A stretch of DNA of 34,591 nucleotides from Roseiarcus sp050010035 (GCA_050010035.1 JBEKLU010000051.1:1-34591); one strand, 5' to 3'; positions 8,889-17,559 are shown, numbered from the stretch's first letter. Notes: generated by a model not told the origin, from the letters alone. Numbers and translations: made by a program.

Positions 8889-10715
8889 TCAATTCGGATA
8901 AATCTTCATGCCGCGCGCCACCGAGTCGGCGACGTGCTCCTTGGTGATGACCCCCACGACGTCGTCACCGTGCGGAATTCCGCGGCCCTTGACGACGATC
9001 GCCATGAAAGCTCGTTTGCGCCACATCCGCTCGATGACGTCGAAGGCGATCGCGTCGTCGCGAACGACGGTGTAGTCGCGGCTGGCCACGTCTCCCAAGG
9101 TCACCGGCGTGTGCGCGCCTTCGAGGCCGCGCCATAGGCCGGTGTTGACGCGGATGACGCCGGTGAGGCGGCCCTGCCGGGTCACGACGACATGCTGAAA
9201 GCGGCCTTGCGTCTCGTGCTCGCGAAGGAGCGCATCGAAGCTCACGTTGGCTGGCAGGACGAGCACGTTGGGGTCCATGACCTCGTGCGCGTTGCGCACT
9301 AGGAACATGTTGGCGTGCAGCGCCTTGGGCAACGAGCGCCCGCGTCGAACCAGCTTGAGCGTGTAGATGCTCTCTTGCGACAGCAGCCGGCGCACGCCGA
9401 CGCTGGCGGCGACCGCCAGGATCAGCGGCATGACGATGTCATAGTCGCGCGTCATCTCGAAAATCATGGTGACCGCGGTCATGACGGCGCCGGTGCCGCC
9501 GCCGACCATCGCGCCCATGCCGACCATGGCGAAGGCGGGGATGTTCAGAGGCATGTGCAGCCCTGCGGTCGCAAGAAGCGAGCCGAAGCCGCCGCCCAGC
9601 GTAGCGCCCATGAACAGCGAGGGCGAGAAAATTCCGCCCGACGAGCCGGAGCCCAGGCTGGTCGACGTCGCCAGCATCTTGCAGACGAACAGCAGGCCGA
9701 GCAGCCACGCCGCCGACGTGTTGCCGACGAGAATGCTTTCGATCGTGCTGTAGCCGACGCCGTCGACATAATATTGGCCGAAAGCTCGGAACAACGCGTA
9801 CATCAGCACGCCCACCAGCAGCATGCCCAGCATGTGGCGCACATATCGCCAGGGGATGCGGTCGAAAGCGTCCTCGACGATATGGATGCCGCGGACGAAC
9901 CCGGCAGCGGCGACGCCGACCAGCGCCCCGAGCAATGTGTACAAGATAAGCAACGACACGGTGTTGGCGTGCGGCGTCATCGCGACGATCGGCGGCACCT
10001 GGAAGGCGGGCTGATCGCCGAAGAACCAGCGACCGACGAACGTGGCCGCGCCGGTCGCGATCGCCACGGGCAGGAAGGTGTCGACGCTGACCTCCGGCAA
10101 CATCAGTTCGATGGCGAACATGACGCCGCCGATGGGCGTGTTGAAGGTCGCGGCGATGCCCGCGCCCGCGCCCGCGGCGACCAGGGTGATGCGCTGGCCC
10201 GTGGGCATGGCGACGATCTGGCCGAGCGTCGAGCCGATGGCCGAGCCGATCTGGATGATCGGGCCCTCGCGTCCCACCGACGATCCGCTGCCGATCGCAA
10301 AAGCGGAGGCGAGGGATTTCACCAAGGCGACGATCGGGCGGATCATGCCCTCTTTGTAGTAGATGGCGTCCATCACTTCCGGAACGCCGTGGCCCTTGGC
10401 TTCGGGGGCGAAGTTGCTGACCAGGAACGTGACGATGACGCCGCCGACGACGGGCGCCAGGATGACGAATGGGCCCCATCGGCTCGGCGCCGTGAATTCG
10501 TTGGCGTCATAGGCGAAGACGAAGCGGCCGGCGAAAAAGAGATTGTGGAGCAAGCCGATCAGTTCGCGAAACAGGACCGCACCGATTCCCGTCACGATCC
10601 CCAACGAGAGCCCCAGCAGGGTCAGCCGGAGCAGGCTGAGCGTTCGGGTTTCGTCTTCTACGATCGCGCTGGAGGCGGAAGAAGTGTCGCGGACATCGGC
10701 GGAACTGGGCTTCAT
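8889..10715 (-). CDS. ClC-type chloride channel/antiporter with C-terminal CBS pair
   Basis: The 608-residue inner-membrane protein moves chloride or a similar anion. Selectivity-filter motifs are present in order: KGHGVPE (108-112, GxGxP), GREGP (148-152, gating Glu150) and GSGSSGGIFSPSLF. In the helix after NTPIGGVMF the sequence is AIELM (201-205). Here E. coli ClC-ec1 has two adjacent Glu residues, and the second, internal proton-transfer Glu is replaced by Leu204. The protein may therefore be a channel rather than a 2Cl-/H+ exchanger. The last ~130 residues form two CBS modules (HEVMDPNVLVLPANVSFDAL and GDVASRDYTVVRDDAIAFDV). I chose the ATG at 10715; a GTG at 10811 would add 32 low-complexity residues. 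A marR-type gene is divergent upstream. Confidence 0.9.
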   Translation of the reverse strand: MKPSSADVRDTSSASSAIVEDETRTLSLLRLTLLGLSLGIVTGIGAVLFRELIGLLHNLFFAGRFVFAYDANEFTAPSRWGPFVILAPVVGGVIVTFLVSNFAPEAKGHGVPEVMDAIYYKEGMIRPIVALVKSLASAFAIGSGSSVGREGPIIQIGSAIGSTLGQIVAMPTGQRITLVAAGAGAGIAATFNTPIGGVMFAIELMLPEVSVDTFLPVAIATGAATFVGRWFFGDQPAFQVPPIVAMTPHANTVSLLILYTLLGALVGVAAAGFVRGIHIVEDAFDRIPWRYVRHMLGMLLVGVLMYALFRAFGQYYVDGVGYSTIESILVGNTSAAWLLGLLFVCKMLATSTSLGSGSSGGIFSPSLFMGATLGGGFGSLLATAGLHMPLNIPAFAMVGMGAMVGGGTGAVMTAVTMIFEMTRDYDIVMPLILAVAASVGVRRLLSQESIYTLKLVRRGRSLPKALHANMFLVRNAHEVMDPNVLVLPANVSFDALLREHETQGRFQHVVVTRQGRLTGVIRVNTGLWRGLEGAHTPVTLGDVASRDYTVVRDDAIAFDVIERMWRKRAFMAIVVKGRGIPHGDDVVGVITKEHVADSVARGMKIYPN

Positions 10716-10830
10716 GGCGGCTTTCGGTTCGATCGCTTCCGACTGGTTTGCGCGCCGTCGTCGGCTTGGCCCGAACTTCGGCCGATCGGTCCCGCGCGAT
10801 GCGTGACCCACCGGTTCAAAGGACTGGCAG

Positions 10831-10875
10831 AATATCTCATATCATGACATAATTTGAAGACCTTGAAAAGGACGG
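10831..10875. promoter_or_regulatory. AT-rich shared promoter/operator region between clc and marR-type gene
   Basis: The 250-bp divergent gap holds one conspicuously AT-rich patch (aatatctcatatcatgacataattt, given here in part), including a near-palindrome TATCATGACATA at 10840-10851 and two TTGAA copies about 12 bases apart (from 10854). MarR regulators often bind AT-rich inverted repeats between themselves and a divergent target. This is a position-based candidate, not a recognised consensus. Confidence 0.3.
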
Positions 10876-10968
10876 TTCGATGCGCTTCTTGCCCTCGGCT
10901 TTCGGCCGTGGTGCCTCTCCAACGGTCGAGGGACGTGCAGAGAGGGCTGCGGCGCGGCGCGTGAGTGC

Positions 10969-11454
10969 ATGCCCGAACCGCGATACAACGTGGACATGAG
11001 CGAAACGACGCCGATCGATCCGAGCGTTTACGAAGGCCTTGCGGCATTCCGCCTGGCGCTGCGGCGTTTCCTGGCGTTCAGCGAGGCGGCGACCGGCGCC
11101 GCGGGCGTGACGACGCAACAGTATCAAGCCTTGCTGGTCGTCAAGACGCATCCGGCCGGCGCGCTCATGATCCGCGAATTTGCCGATCAGATGCTGCTCC
11201 AGCATCATGGGGCGGTGCAGATGATCGACCGCCTCGTCGCCGGCGGCCTTGTCCAACGAAGCCATTCGCCGACGGACGGTCGCAGCGTGCTCGTCTCCCT
11301 CACGGTGAAGGGGGCGGCGTTGCTGGAGCGTCTGGCCTCGCAGCACGTCAAGGAATTGCTGAAGCAGGAGCCGTTGCTCGCCGAGTCGCTCAAGCGGCTG
11401 AGACAAATCGGGCGAGCGCAACATGCCGACGCACCGAATCGACTCCGCGATTGA
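10969..11454 (+). CDS. MarR-family transcriptional regulator
   Basis: The product is 161 residues (152 if translation starts at the ATG at 10996). Neither start has a strong ribosome site. The winged helix-turn-helix is clear: TTQQYQALLVVKTHPAGALM leads into IREFADQMLLQHHGAVQMID (recognition helix) and the wing SPTDGRSVLVSLT with the family Asp-x-Arg motif. MarR proteins are dimeric repressors released by small ligands such as phenolics or oxidants. The neighbour on the other side of the promoter region is the ClC gene, a likely target. The following gene is about 310 bases away, so it is probably not co-transcribed. Confidence 0.85.
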   Translation: MPEPRYNVDMSETTPIDPSVYEGLAAFRLALRRFLAFSEAATGAAGVTTQQYQALLVVKTHPAGALMIREFADQMLLQHHGAVQMIDRLVAGGLVQRSHSPTDGRSVLVSLTVKGAALLERLASQHVKELLKQEPLLAESLKRLRQIGRAQHADAPNRLRD

Positions 11455-11767
11455 TGCTATACGCCACGGACCGGCCTCCAGCATCGATGCCATCACGCGG
11501 CGCACGGCAACGAGCCCAAGTTGGCCAGCGATCCCGCTGACCAAGAAGCGGAGGTAAAATGACGACCAAACCAGTTCTTCTTTTGGCGCCCTGCGCTTTC
11601 AATCTCGCGAAAACCAGTCGGAACGCTGAAGGCGCTTCACCGGTTAGCGGGACGCCGTACCCATGCCGAGATGCGCCAAGAGCCATCGCGCCCCCCGCGG
11701 CCACATTCAAATTCCCGCCGAAAACACTTCGAACCGGAGACTCCGAGGCACATACAGGAGAAAGTCG
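11455..11767. other. 313-bp gap without a gene
   Basis: No credible coding frame occurs on the plus strand. Long minus-strand frames here are shadows. The last bases carry ACAGGAGAAAG, the ribosome site of the SpoIIAA-like gene, so its promoter should lie within the gap, but I could not place it. Confidence 0.4.
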
Positions 11768-12136
11768 ATGATCGAGAGTTTGCCAAACTTTCCGGAACAC
11801 GTTCTCGCCTTTGTATGCAAAGGCCGAGTGACGAAAGCCGACTACGAATCGGTCCTTGTACCCGCAGTCACCAGGGCGCTGGAGCGAAATCGGAAGGTCC
11901 GGCTCTACTACGAGACCGCGACAGATTTCGCTGGAATCGACCCGGGAGCCGTGTGGGAGGATTTCAAGGTTGGAATGGAGCATCTCACCCGTTGGGAACG
12001 GGTGGCGGTGGTGACCGACGTCGAATGGATCCGTATCGCAATAATGGCGTTCCGATTCCTGATCCCCTGCGACACACGCGTATTTGGGACCGCCCAAGCT
12101 TCCGACGCCCGCAACTGGATCGCCAGCAAGTTGTAG
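11768..12136 (+). CDS. SpoIIAA-like (STAS-fold) protein
   Basis: The 122-residue product starts at an ATG preceded by AGGAG at 8-12 bases. The sequence (PNFPEHVLAFVCKGRVTKAD, then GAVWEDFKVGMEHLTRWERV and VVTDVEWIRIAIMAFRFLIP) matches the SpoIIAA-like family, small soluble proteins with a STAS-related fold. Their natural role is unclear and may involve membrane association or stress signalling. The length is typical and no defect is visible. It appears monocistronic and converges with the truncated ABC gene. Confidence 0.8.
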   Translation: MIESLPNFPEHVLAFVCKGRVTKADYESVLVPAVTRALERNRKVRLYYETATDFAGIDPGAVWEDFKVGMEHLTRWERVAVVTDVEWIRIAIMAFRFLIPCDTRVFGTAQASDARNWIASKL

Positions 12137-12299
12137 GTATGCGGCTCGAGCCGATCGGGATGACGGAGTCGTGGACCGCCTCAGGCGCCTAAGCATCTTT
12201 TGGTGGGTCTCAATTTGGATGTCCATTCAATCGCTGGCGAGAATGGGACGACGCCACGCGATCTTGAGATTGGCGAGTATAGGTCGCTTCGCCTAGCCT

Positions 12300-12611
12300 T
12301 GTGTTGGTGAAATGAATTTCGTCTCCATCGAACCGGATGGTTCCGCCGGGATCGGCATCGTAGATGCTGGTAACGATTCGCATTAGCGTGGACTTGCCCG
12401 CGCCATTTTCGCCGACAAGCCCCATCACCTCGCCGGACCGCACGGAAAAATCGACGCCGGCCAACACATGCACGCCGCTGAAGGTCTTGCCGACGCCGCG
12501 CAATTCGAGGACCGGGGGCACCGCCTCGGAAGCGTCGGACGACGTACGGTTCGCCTCGGCCACGACGCTTTCTTGCCCTCCCACCCCTGCGATATACGGC
12601 TTCCGGGCCAT
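12300..12611 (-). pseudogene. Truncated sugar-ABC transporter ATPase (RbsA/MglA type)
   Basis: The first ~100 residues are those of the energy-coupling subunit of a ribose/galactose-type importer: PVLELRGVGKTFSGVHVLAG and the Walker A motif GLVGENGAGKSTL. After GGTIRFDGDEIHF the homology stops. Unrelated codons continue to a stop at 12210. Such ATPases are about 500 residues with two nucleotide domains; the Q-loop, signature, Walker B and whole second half are missing. No permease or binding-protein gene is nearby. It is one of several broken carbohydrate genes in the window. Confidence 0.75.
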
Positions 12612-12612
12612 T

Positions 12613-12642
12613 ATGCGACGATGCGTAATGCGACGATGCGTA
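12613..12642. repeat. Tandem duplication of a 15-mer
   Basis: ATGCGACGATGCGTA occurs twice head to tail without mismatch, directly upstream of the truncated ABC gene's start. Two units could be a slippage duplication or paired operator half-sites of the former promoter. Confidence 0.6.
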
Positions 12643-12659
12643 CGTTCTTCGCGTTTAGC

Positions 12660-12698
12660 TTTCGGCCGCGCAACCGCGCAAGATTCGGAATCTACTCA
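12660..12698 (+). repeat. Dispersed repeat, copy G
   Basis: The core reads AGATTCGGAATCTACTCA, a more palindromic variant. The upstream part (TTTCGGCCGCGCAACCGCGCA) aligns with copy B with small gaps. It points rightwards at the IS5 remnant and forms a facing pair with copy B on the other side. Confidence 0.6.
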
Positions 12699-12728
12699 GG
12701 GCCGGGTATCAGCACTAAGGTTCCGGAC

Positions 12729-13170
12729 TCATAACCTGCGGCTGATGGTAGCGGCGATGATGCAGACGGCGGCGAGGAAGTTGACCGCGTTGCGATCGTA
12801 TCGTGTCGCCAAGCGCCGAATATCCTTGAGGCAACAAAACATGCGCTCAATGGCATTTCGGTTGCGTTAGAGGAACGGCGAGAAGTAGTTTTCCATTTGC
12901 GATTGGCTTTGGGCGGGATGTTCGGCATCGCGCCGCGCTCCTCGACTTGGCGGCGGATGGCATTGGCTTCGTAGCCCGTGTCAGCGTGCATGATTTCGCA
13001 ATCGGGAAGCTGTTCGAGCGCTGGGGCGTCGGCTGTGCAGTCGGCGAATTGGCCGCCGGTGAGCATGAAGGCGAGCGGACGGCACTGGGCGTAAGTCAGC
13101 GCGTGTATTTTCGTTGTGCGTCCGCCGCGCGAGCGGCCAATTGCCCCATCACAGCAAAATTTGCGCGGTG
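12729..13170 (-). pseudogene. Broken IS5-family (IS427-type) transposase, C-terminal part
   Basis: The minus strand encodes GRSRGGRTTKIHALTYAQCR, MLTGGQFADCTADAPALEQL, HADTGYEANAIRRQVEERGA and MPNIPPKANRKWK, the core and C-terminal part of an IS427-type DDE transposase. After RKWK one A is missing compared with the expected Asn-Tyr-Phe-Ser-Pro-Phe-Leu, shifting the frame near 12890. The restored frame then meets a TAA where the family has Tyr, followed by RNRNAIERMFCCLKDIRRLA (which contains the catalytic Glu) and a natural stop at 12729. The N-terminal portion is missing. It is inactive and flanked by facing copies of the dispersed repeat. Confidence 0.85.
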
Positions 13171-13184
13171 GCTCGACACGGCGG

Positions 13185-13229
13185 TGAGTAGTTTCCGAGT
13201 CTATCTGCGCGCGGTCGCCGCGAAATATC
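13185..13229 (-). repeat. Dispersed repeat, copy B (45 bp)
   Basis: Read on the minus strand it starts GATATTTCGC and ends AGACTCGGAAACTACTCA. It differs from copy A at five of 45 positions, with no gaps. It abuts the point where IS5 transposase homology ends. Confidence 0.75.
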
Positions 13230-13357
13230 TTTCCATCGGCTAGGCGACGGACGTGGAGAGCCGATCGTCGCGAATGTTCCGTGGCTTGCTTACGACCCGA
13301 AGCCCGCGACAGGGAGGTTCCAGTGCCTGGCGCCGCCCGATCTTGAAGGAGGATCAA

Positions 13358-13885
13358 ATGGAAATAGTTGATTCGGTCGTTGCCGTCTTCGCGGACCACA
13401 ATGCCGCGGAGGCTGCCGTGAAAAAGCTGGCAGCGTCGGGTTTTGATATGAAGAATCTCAGCCTTGTCGGCAGGGGATACCACACCGACGAGAAGGTCGT
13501 CGGCTTCTACACCGCCGGCGACAGGGTCAAGTTTTGGGGCTCTCGCGGCGCCTTCTGGGGCGGCTTCTGGGGCCTGTTCTTTGGCGCTATATTCATGACT
13601 ATCCCCTTTGTCGGGCACGTCGTCGTGCTTGGGTATCTGGCAACCGTGCTCATCTCCGGTATTGAGAATGCCGTGGTGGTGGGCGGGCTGGGCGCCCTCG
13701 GCGCCGCGCTCTATAGCGCCGGGATACCGAAGGACAGCGTGATCAAATACGAAACGGCCGTAAAGGAAGATAGCTTTCTGGTGATGGCGCGCGGGTCGGC
13801 GGAGGAAGTGGCTCGCGCTAAGGCGATGCTTGGCGCGGTCAACCCCTCGCGCCTTGATGTCTACGCTGGCGCAAAAGCGGCGTAG
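13358..13885 (+). CDS. YflT-type general stress protein with glycine-rich membrane segment
   Basis: The 175-residue product starts at 13358 behind a strong ribosome site (GAAGGAGG). The N-terminal ~50 residues (SVVAVFADHNAAEAAVKKLA, then GFDMKNLSLVGRGY) match the heat-induced stress protein YflT domain found in many small bacterial stress proteins. A glycine/phenylalanine-rich stretch follows (GAFWGGFWGLFFGAIFMTIP), then a second hydrophobic, glycine-zipper segment, so the protein is probably membrane-inserted as oligomers. The C-terminal part is a second small alpha/beta region (IPKDSVIKYETAVKEDSFLV). The biochemical role is unknown. An upstream start at 13253 is less likely. Confidence 0.75.
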   Translation: MEIVDSVVAVFADHNAAEAAVKKLAASGFDMKNLSLVGRGYHTDEKVVGFYTAGDRVKFWGSRGAFWGGFWGLFFGAIFMTIPFVGHVVVLGYLATVLISGIENAVVVGGLGALGAALYSAGIPKDSVIKYETAVKEDSFLVMARGSAEEVARAKAMLGAVNPSRLDVYAGAKAA

Positions 13886-14224
13886 GCTCTCATCCGCGCA
13901 GGTCGCTGAATGGCGCGGTCAGGCCCGCTCTGAAACAATTAGGACGCGCGAGATCACGGCGCCGAGGCTGCAGCGAAACTCGTCAATGAGATCGTCTCGG
14001 CGTACTCCCACAATTGAGCGCCAACCAGCAACAGGGGTGGGTCCTCTGGCGTGCGCGAAATTCGAAATGGGGGGCCATGGATTGGTCATCGCCGACGTCC
14101 GAGCCCCCGCAAGATGACGAGTGACATGATCGGCGAAGTTGCGACGTATCGTTGAACTTTAAGAGCGCGGACATTCCGTTGCCAATCAATTCGCCGCCGA
14201 GGTGGCTTTCCAGCTGAGGATGAC
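13886..14224. other. 339-bp gap without a gene
   Basis: No coding frame with a ribosome site was found. The end of the gap holds GAGGA, the ribosome site of the Sel1 gene. No repeat or strong hairpin was noticed. Confidence 0.4.
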
Positions 14225-14935
14225 ATGACTGTAGCCGATCCACGCCGGCAGCCGCCTGCCGGGCCGAAACTCTCACTGTCCATGGTTGGCGCGATTGTCG
14301 TCGCCTTGGCGATCGGCGGGCTATTGCAGGAGGTGCGGTGGCGCGGCGGCTTTTCCGGCATCGTCCCGTCCCCGATTGAGTCGAGCGCGCAACAGCTCAA
14401 ATTGGGCAAGCTTGCTTTCGCCAACGGGAATGACGCGGTCGCGCTGAATTTGTTTGAGCATCTCGCCGCCGAAAACAACGCGACGGCTCAATATTGGCTC
14501 GCGCACATGTCGGAACTGGGCGTGGGCGCGCCAAAGGACGTTCCCAAGGCGATCTCGCTTTACGAGAAAGCGGCGACCCAGAACGCAATTCCCGCGCAAG
14601 CGAGGCTCGGAGAAATCTATCTGAACGGCGACCTCACGCCGCCCGACTATGCGAAAGCTTTCGATCTCCTGGGCAAGGCTGCGCGACAAGGCAATCCGCG
14701 CGCCGCGATGCTGCTTGGTCAGATGTACCGTTTCGGGCTGGGAATAGCGGCCGATCCAATCGAGAGTTACGCTTGGTCGGAAGTGGCGGTCATCGAAGGG
14801 CTTGGCTTCGCAAAGGTCGAGCGCGAGGCCGCCTTCGCATCGATGTCGCCGAGCGACCGAGATAAAGGCGCGGCGCGCGCGAGCATCATCTTGGCGGAGA
14901 TTCAGAAGAAGCCGGCCCCGGCCAAAAAGACCTGA
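14225..14935 (+). CDS. Membrane-anchored Sel1-repeat (TPR-like) protein
   Basis: The 236-residue product has one N-terminal membrane helix (SMVGAIVVALAIGGLL, about 19-34) followed by helical Sel1 repeats: LGKLAFANGNDAVALNLFEH, AQYWLAHMSELGVGAPKDVP, AQARLGEIYLNGDLTPPDYA and AAMLLGQMYRFGLGIAADPI. Sel1 repeats form solenoids that hold proteins together, often in envelope processes. The body should face the periplasm, based on the short basic N-terminus. The C-terminus is lysine/proline rich. It lies 214 bases before the DegP gene on the same strand and could act in the same envelope-stress response, which is inference. Confidence 0.8.
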   Translation: MTVADPRRQPPAGPKLSLSMVGAIVVALAIGGLLQEVRWRGGFSGIVPSPIESSAQQLKLGKLAFANGNDAVALNLFEHLAAENNATAQYWLAHMSELGVGAPKDVPKAISLYEKAATQNAIPAQARLGEIYLNGDLTPPDYAKAFDLLGKAARQGNPRAAMLLGQMYRFGLGIAADPIESYAWSEVAVIEGLGFAKVEREAAFASMSPSDRDKGAARASIILAEIQKKPAPAKKT

Positions 14936-15149
14936 CTCTTGAGGCCGCGTCTAACGCTGCGCGTCACAGGTCGATTGCGCTTTGCAATGAACTCTGAAGC
15001 TGCTCGGCGAGCCGTGTCCGCTCGAAACGAGTTCTTTCTCAGCGCGATGAAGAAAGCTTAACGCCCCGGCCACCTTCTAGGCGGGCGCCGAAGCGCATGG
15101 TGTCGCCATGGAGCGCGGAGAACTCCCTTTCCCGCCATGGAGAAACATC

Positions 15150-16652
15150 ATGTCTTTATTCGATTTGAACAACCGCAATCTTCATCGCCATCGCATGCTC
15201 GCCTCCGCCGCGGTCGTGGCGCTGATCGCATCCGGCGCCATCGGCGGCATGGTCATGTCCGCGTCGGCGCCGGCGAGCGCCGCCGCCGTCGTGACTTCCG
15301 ATCTGCAATCGCAGTCGGTGCCGTCTTTCGCCGCGGTCGTCGAGCGCGTGAAGCCAGCGGTGGTGTCCGTCAAAGTGAAAATCGAGGACGCTGCGGCTCG
15401 TTCCGACGATCTGTCCGGCCAGATGGACAATCTACCGCCGCAGATACAGCAGTTCCTCAAGCGATTCGGCGATCAGAATGGCATGGCGCCCCGTCAAATG
15501 GAGCCTCAGCAAAGCGTCGCCCTCGGCTCCGGGTTCTTCATCTCCGCCGACGGCTACGTCGTCACCAACAACCACGTCGTCGACCACGCGAAGACCGTCA
15601 CCGTGACGACGAACGACGGCAAGACCCTAGACGCCAAGGTGATCGGCACGGATACGAAGACCGATCTGGCGCTGCTGAAGGTCACTGAAAACGGCGATTA
15701 CCCCTATGTCTCCTTCGCCAAGGAGGCACCGCGGGTCGGCGATTGGGTGGTCGCCATCGGCAACCCCTTCGGCCTCGGCGGCACCGTCACCGCCGGCATC
15801 ATCTCGGCCGAAGGCCGCGATATTGGGAACGGTCCTTATGACAGCTTCCTGCAGATCGACGCCCCGATCAACAAGGGCAATTCGGGCGGACCGACTTTCA
15901 ATTTGAAGGGCGAAGTGGTCGGCGTGAACACTGCGATCTACTCGCCCTCGGGCGGCAGCGTCGGAGTCGGCTTCGCGATACCGGCAAGCACCGTCGATAG
16001 CGTGGTCGACTCTCTCGAACACGGCGGCGTCGTCACGCGCGGATACCTCGGCGTCATGATTCAGCCGGTCAACCAAGATATCGCCGACGGACTTGGACTC
16101 AAGGGCGCCGGCGGCGCCTTGGTCGACCAGGCGGAGTCCGGAACGCCTGCCGCTGCGGCTGGTCTGAAGTCTGGCGACGTCATCACCAAACTGAACGGCG
16201 AGCCGATAAAGGACGCTGCGGACCTCACTCGCCGCGTTGCGTCGCTGAAGCCGGGCGATAAGGTGGAACTCTCGTTTCTTCGCGACGGCGCGGAGAAGAC
16301 CGTCAGTTTGACTCTCGGCTCGCAGAAGAACGAGCAAACAGCAAAGGCGGACAACGCGCAGAACGACGGCGCGCCCTTGCTCGGCGTCCAATTGGCCCCG
16401 GCCAAGCAGGTAGCGGGCGCCGGTGATCAGGGGGTGGTCATCGTCAATGTCAATCCCAACGGACTGGCGGCGAGCAAGGGTCTCTCGGATGGCGACGTCA
16501 TTCTTGAGGTCTCCGGCAAGACGGTGTCCCAACCTGACGAGGTGAAGGCCGATATCGCAGCCGCCAAGCATGACGGCAGGAAGGCGGTGCTGATGAAGAT
16601 CAAGACCGCGGACGGCTCGCGCTTCGTGGCGTTCGAACTCCCGAAAGCCTGA
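15150..16652 (+). CDS. degP: Do-family periplasmic serine protease/chaperone (DegP/HtrA type)
   Basis: The 500-residue exported protease degrades or refolds damaged envelope proteins. It has a signal peptide (RMLASAAVVALIASGAIGG, cleavage near SASAPASA), a trypsin-like domain with catalytic His142 (TNNHVVD), Asp172 (TKTDLALL) and Ser245 (GNSGGP), and two PDZ domains (about 280-370 and 405-490; RGYLGVMIQPVNQD and LLGVQLAPAKQV). I chose the ATG at 15150, preceded by GGAG; an ATG 42 bases upstream would add residues before the signal peptide. The length matches alphaproteobacterial DegP proteins. A strong hairpin follows the stop. Regulation by envelope stress is typical of the family, but no binding site was recognised. 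Confidence 0.92.
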   Translation: MSLFDLNNRNLHRHRMLASAAVVALIASGAIGGMVMSASAPASAAAVVTSDLQSQSVPSFAAVVERVKPAVVSVKVKIEDAAARSDDLSGQMDNLPPQIQQFLKRFGDQNGMAPRQMEPQQSVALGSGFFISADGYVVTNNHVVDHAKTVTVTTNDGKTLDAKVIGTDTKTDLALLKVTENGDYPYVSFAKEAPRVGDWVVAIGNPFGLGGTVTAGIISAEGRDIGNGPYDSFLQIDAPINKGNSGGPTFNLKGEVVGVNTAIYSPSGGSVGVGFAIPASTVDSVVDSLEHGGVVTRGYLGVMIQPVNQDIADGLGLKGAGGALVDQAESGTPAAAAGLKSGDVITKLNGEPIKDAADLTRRVASLKPGDKVELSFLRDGAEKTVSLTLGSQKNEQTAKADNAQNDGAPLLGVQLAPAKQVAGAGDQGVVIVNVNPNGLAASKGLSDGDVILEVSGKTVSQPDEVKADIAAAKHDGRKAVLMKIKTADGSRFVAFELPKA

Positions 16653-16717
16653 CACGCGAGCGATGCGACGCAAGCCAGATGCGCGAACAGCGCCCTGCGC
16701 GTGGCGCCGAGGAGGGC

Positions 16718-16745
16718 GGCGGGCTGGAGAGACTTCCAGCCCGCC
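16718..16745 (+). terminator. Terminator-like hairpin after degP
   Basis: GGCGGGCTGGA (16718-16728) and TCCAGCCCGCC (16735-16745) form a perfect 11-bp stem with a 6-base loop, 65 bases after the stop. No T-run follows, so it may be a weak terminator or a transcript-stabilising stem. Confidence 0.55.
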
Positions 16746-17136
16746 GAACTGACTTCCGAACAATCATCAGCCATGAAGCCCGGCGGCGCTCGCTTGGCCA
16801 ATGGTGGCGTCGCCTAGCCTTGTCACCACAAGGCGCATGACGCACGCCGCTCGAACGAGGAAATCGTGGGGGATATTGGAGGGGCGGTTCCTGGCAGCGT
16901 TTCTGAGCGAGCCTGAGCAGCCGCTCTACTAAGCGATGCTCTGCGGCGATCAAACTAAGACCCCCGCAGCGGCGCTTCAGCCGTCGCGGGGAACTCATCC
17001 GCCACCCGCCTCTATGGCAATCAAAGAGCAAAATGATACGGGTCGATCTGAAACTCCCGGAGGGGCTGACCGAAAAGGAAGTTGCCGGCGAGACCATAGT
17101 TCAGACTCGATCTGTTACGACACTGGAGAATGAAGC
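16746..17136. other. About 390 bp without a recognisable gene
   Basis: Only shadow frames are present. This is the junction between the host degP region and the mobile integrase/intron segment. No direct repeat or element end was identified. Confidence 0.4.
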
Positions 17137-17559
17137 TTGCGCGCCATCGCCGATGCGGAGGCCGGCCGCGTAGGCCGTCGTCAGCGCAACTCGATTGCGC
17201 AATCCTGCGACGGCCTCCAGGAAGCGGGCGATCTCGTCGGGCACCAGAACGGGCGGCAGTTTTTCCGGCTCTCTCCCATTGACGATCCGCTCGAACGCAT
17301 CCTGCCGGCCCATCGTGACGCCATAGAAGAACCGCAGCGCGCAAGCCGCCTGATTGATGTGGGACCAGGATCGCTTCTTGGCGATGAGATGAAGCTGATA
17401 GGCTCGGACGTCCTCAATGCTGAGCCGATCCGGCGACGCCCCAAAATGCCGGCTGAACTTTCTGACCGCGTAGATATAGGATTGTTGGGTCGCCTGCGAG
17501 AGGTTGCGGATCGTCATGTCTTCGATCATGCGCTGGCGAAGAGGGTTCGTCGTAGCCAT
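17137..17559 (-). pseudogene. Truncated tyrosine recombinase (IS91-associated integrase type)
   Basis: From the ATG at 17559, behind AGGAGG, the frame encodes PLRQRMIEDMTIRNLSQATQ and YIYAVRKFSRHFGASPDRLS. This is the N-terminal core-binding domain of phage-type integrases. It is followed by the beginning of the catalytic domain (ETHVLVPDEIARFLEAVAGL-like region, seen as PPVLVPDEIARFL, then ALTTAYAAGLRI). Homology stops at the first catalytic Arg region, and a stop follows at 17101. The Arg-x-x-... box, His-x-x-Arg and the nucleophile Tyr are missing, leaving about 140 of some 300 residues. Relatives often travel with IS91-type transposases, and an IS91 remnant occurs elsewhere in this window. 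Confidence 0.75.

Noticed and set aside
9315..10847. Plus-strand frame of 510 codons rich in Arg, Asp, Gln and His
   Set aside because: It is antisense to the ClC gene and has the composition of a shadow of a GC-rich gene.
11390..12226. Minus-strand frame of 278 codons
   Set aside because: It covers the SpoIIAA-like gene and the marR end on the opposite strand. The plus-strand genes have ribosome sites and recognised families.
15627..16763. Minus-strand frame of 378 codons
   Set aside because: Antisense shadow of degP.
12287..16820. Shared 14-mer TCGCCTAGCCTTGT near 12290 and 16810
   Set aside because: About two 14-base matches are expected by chance in a window this size, and the flanks do not align.
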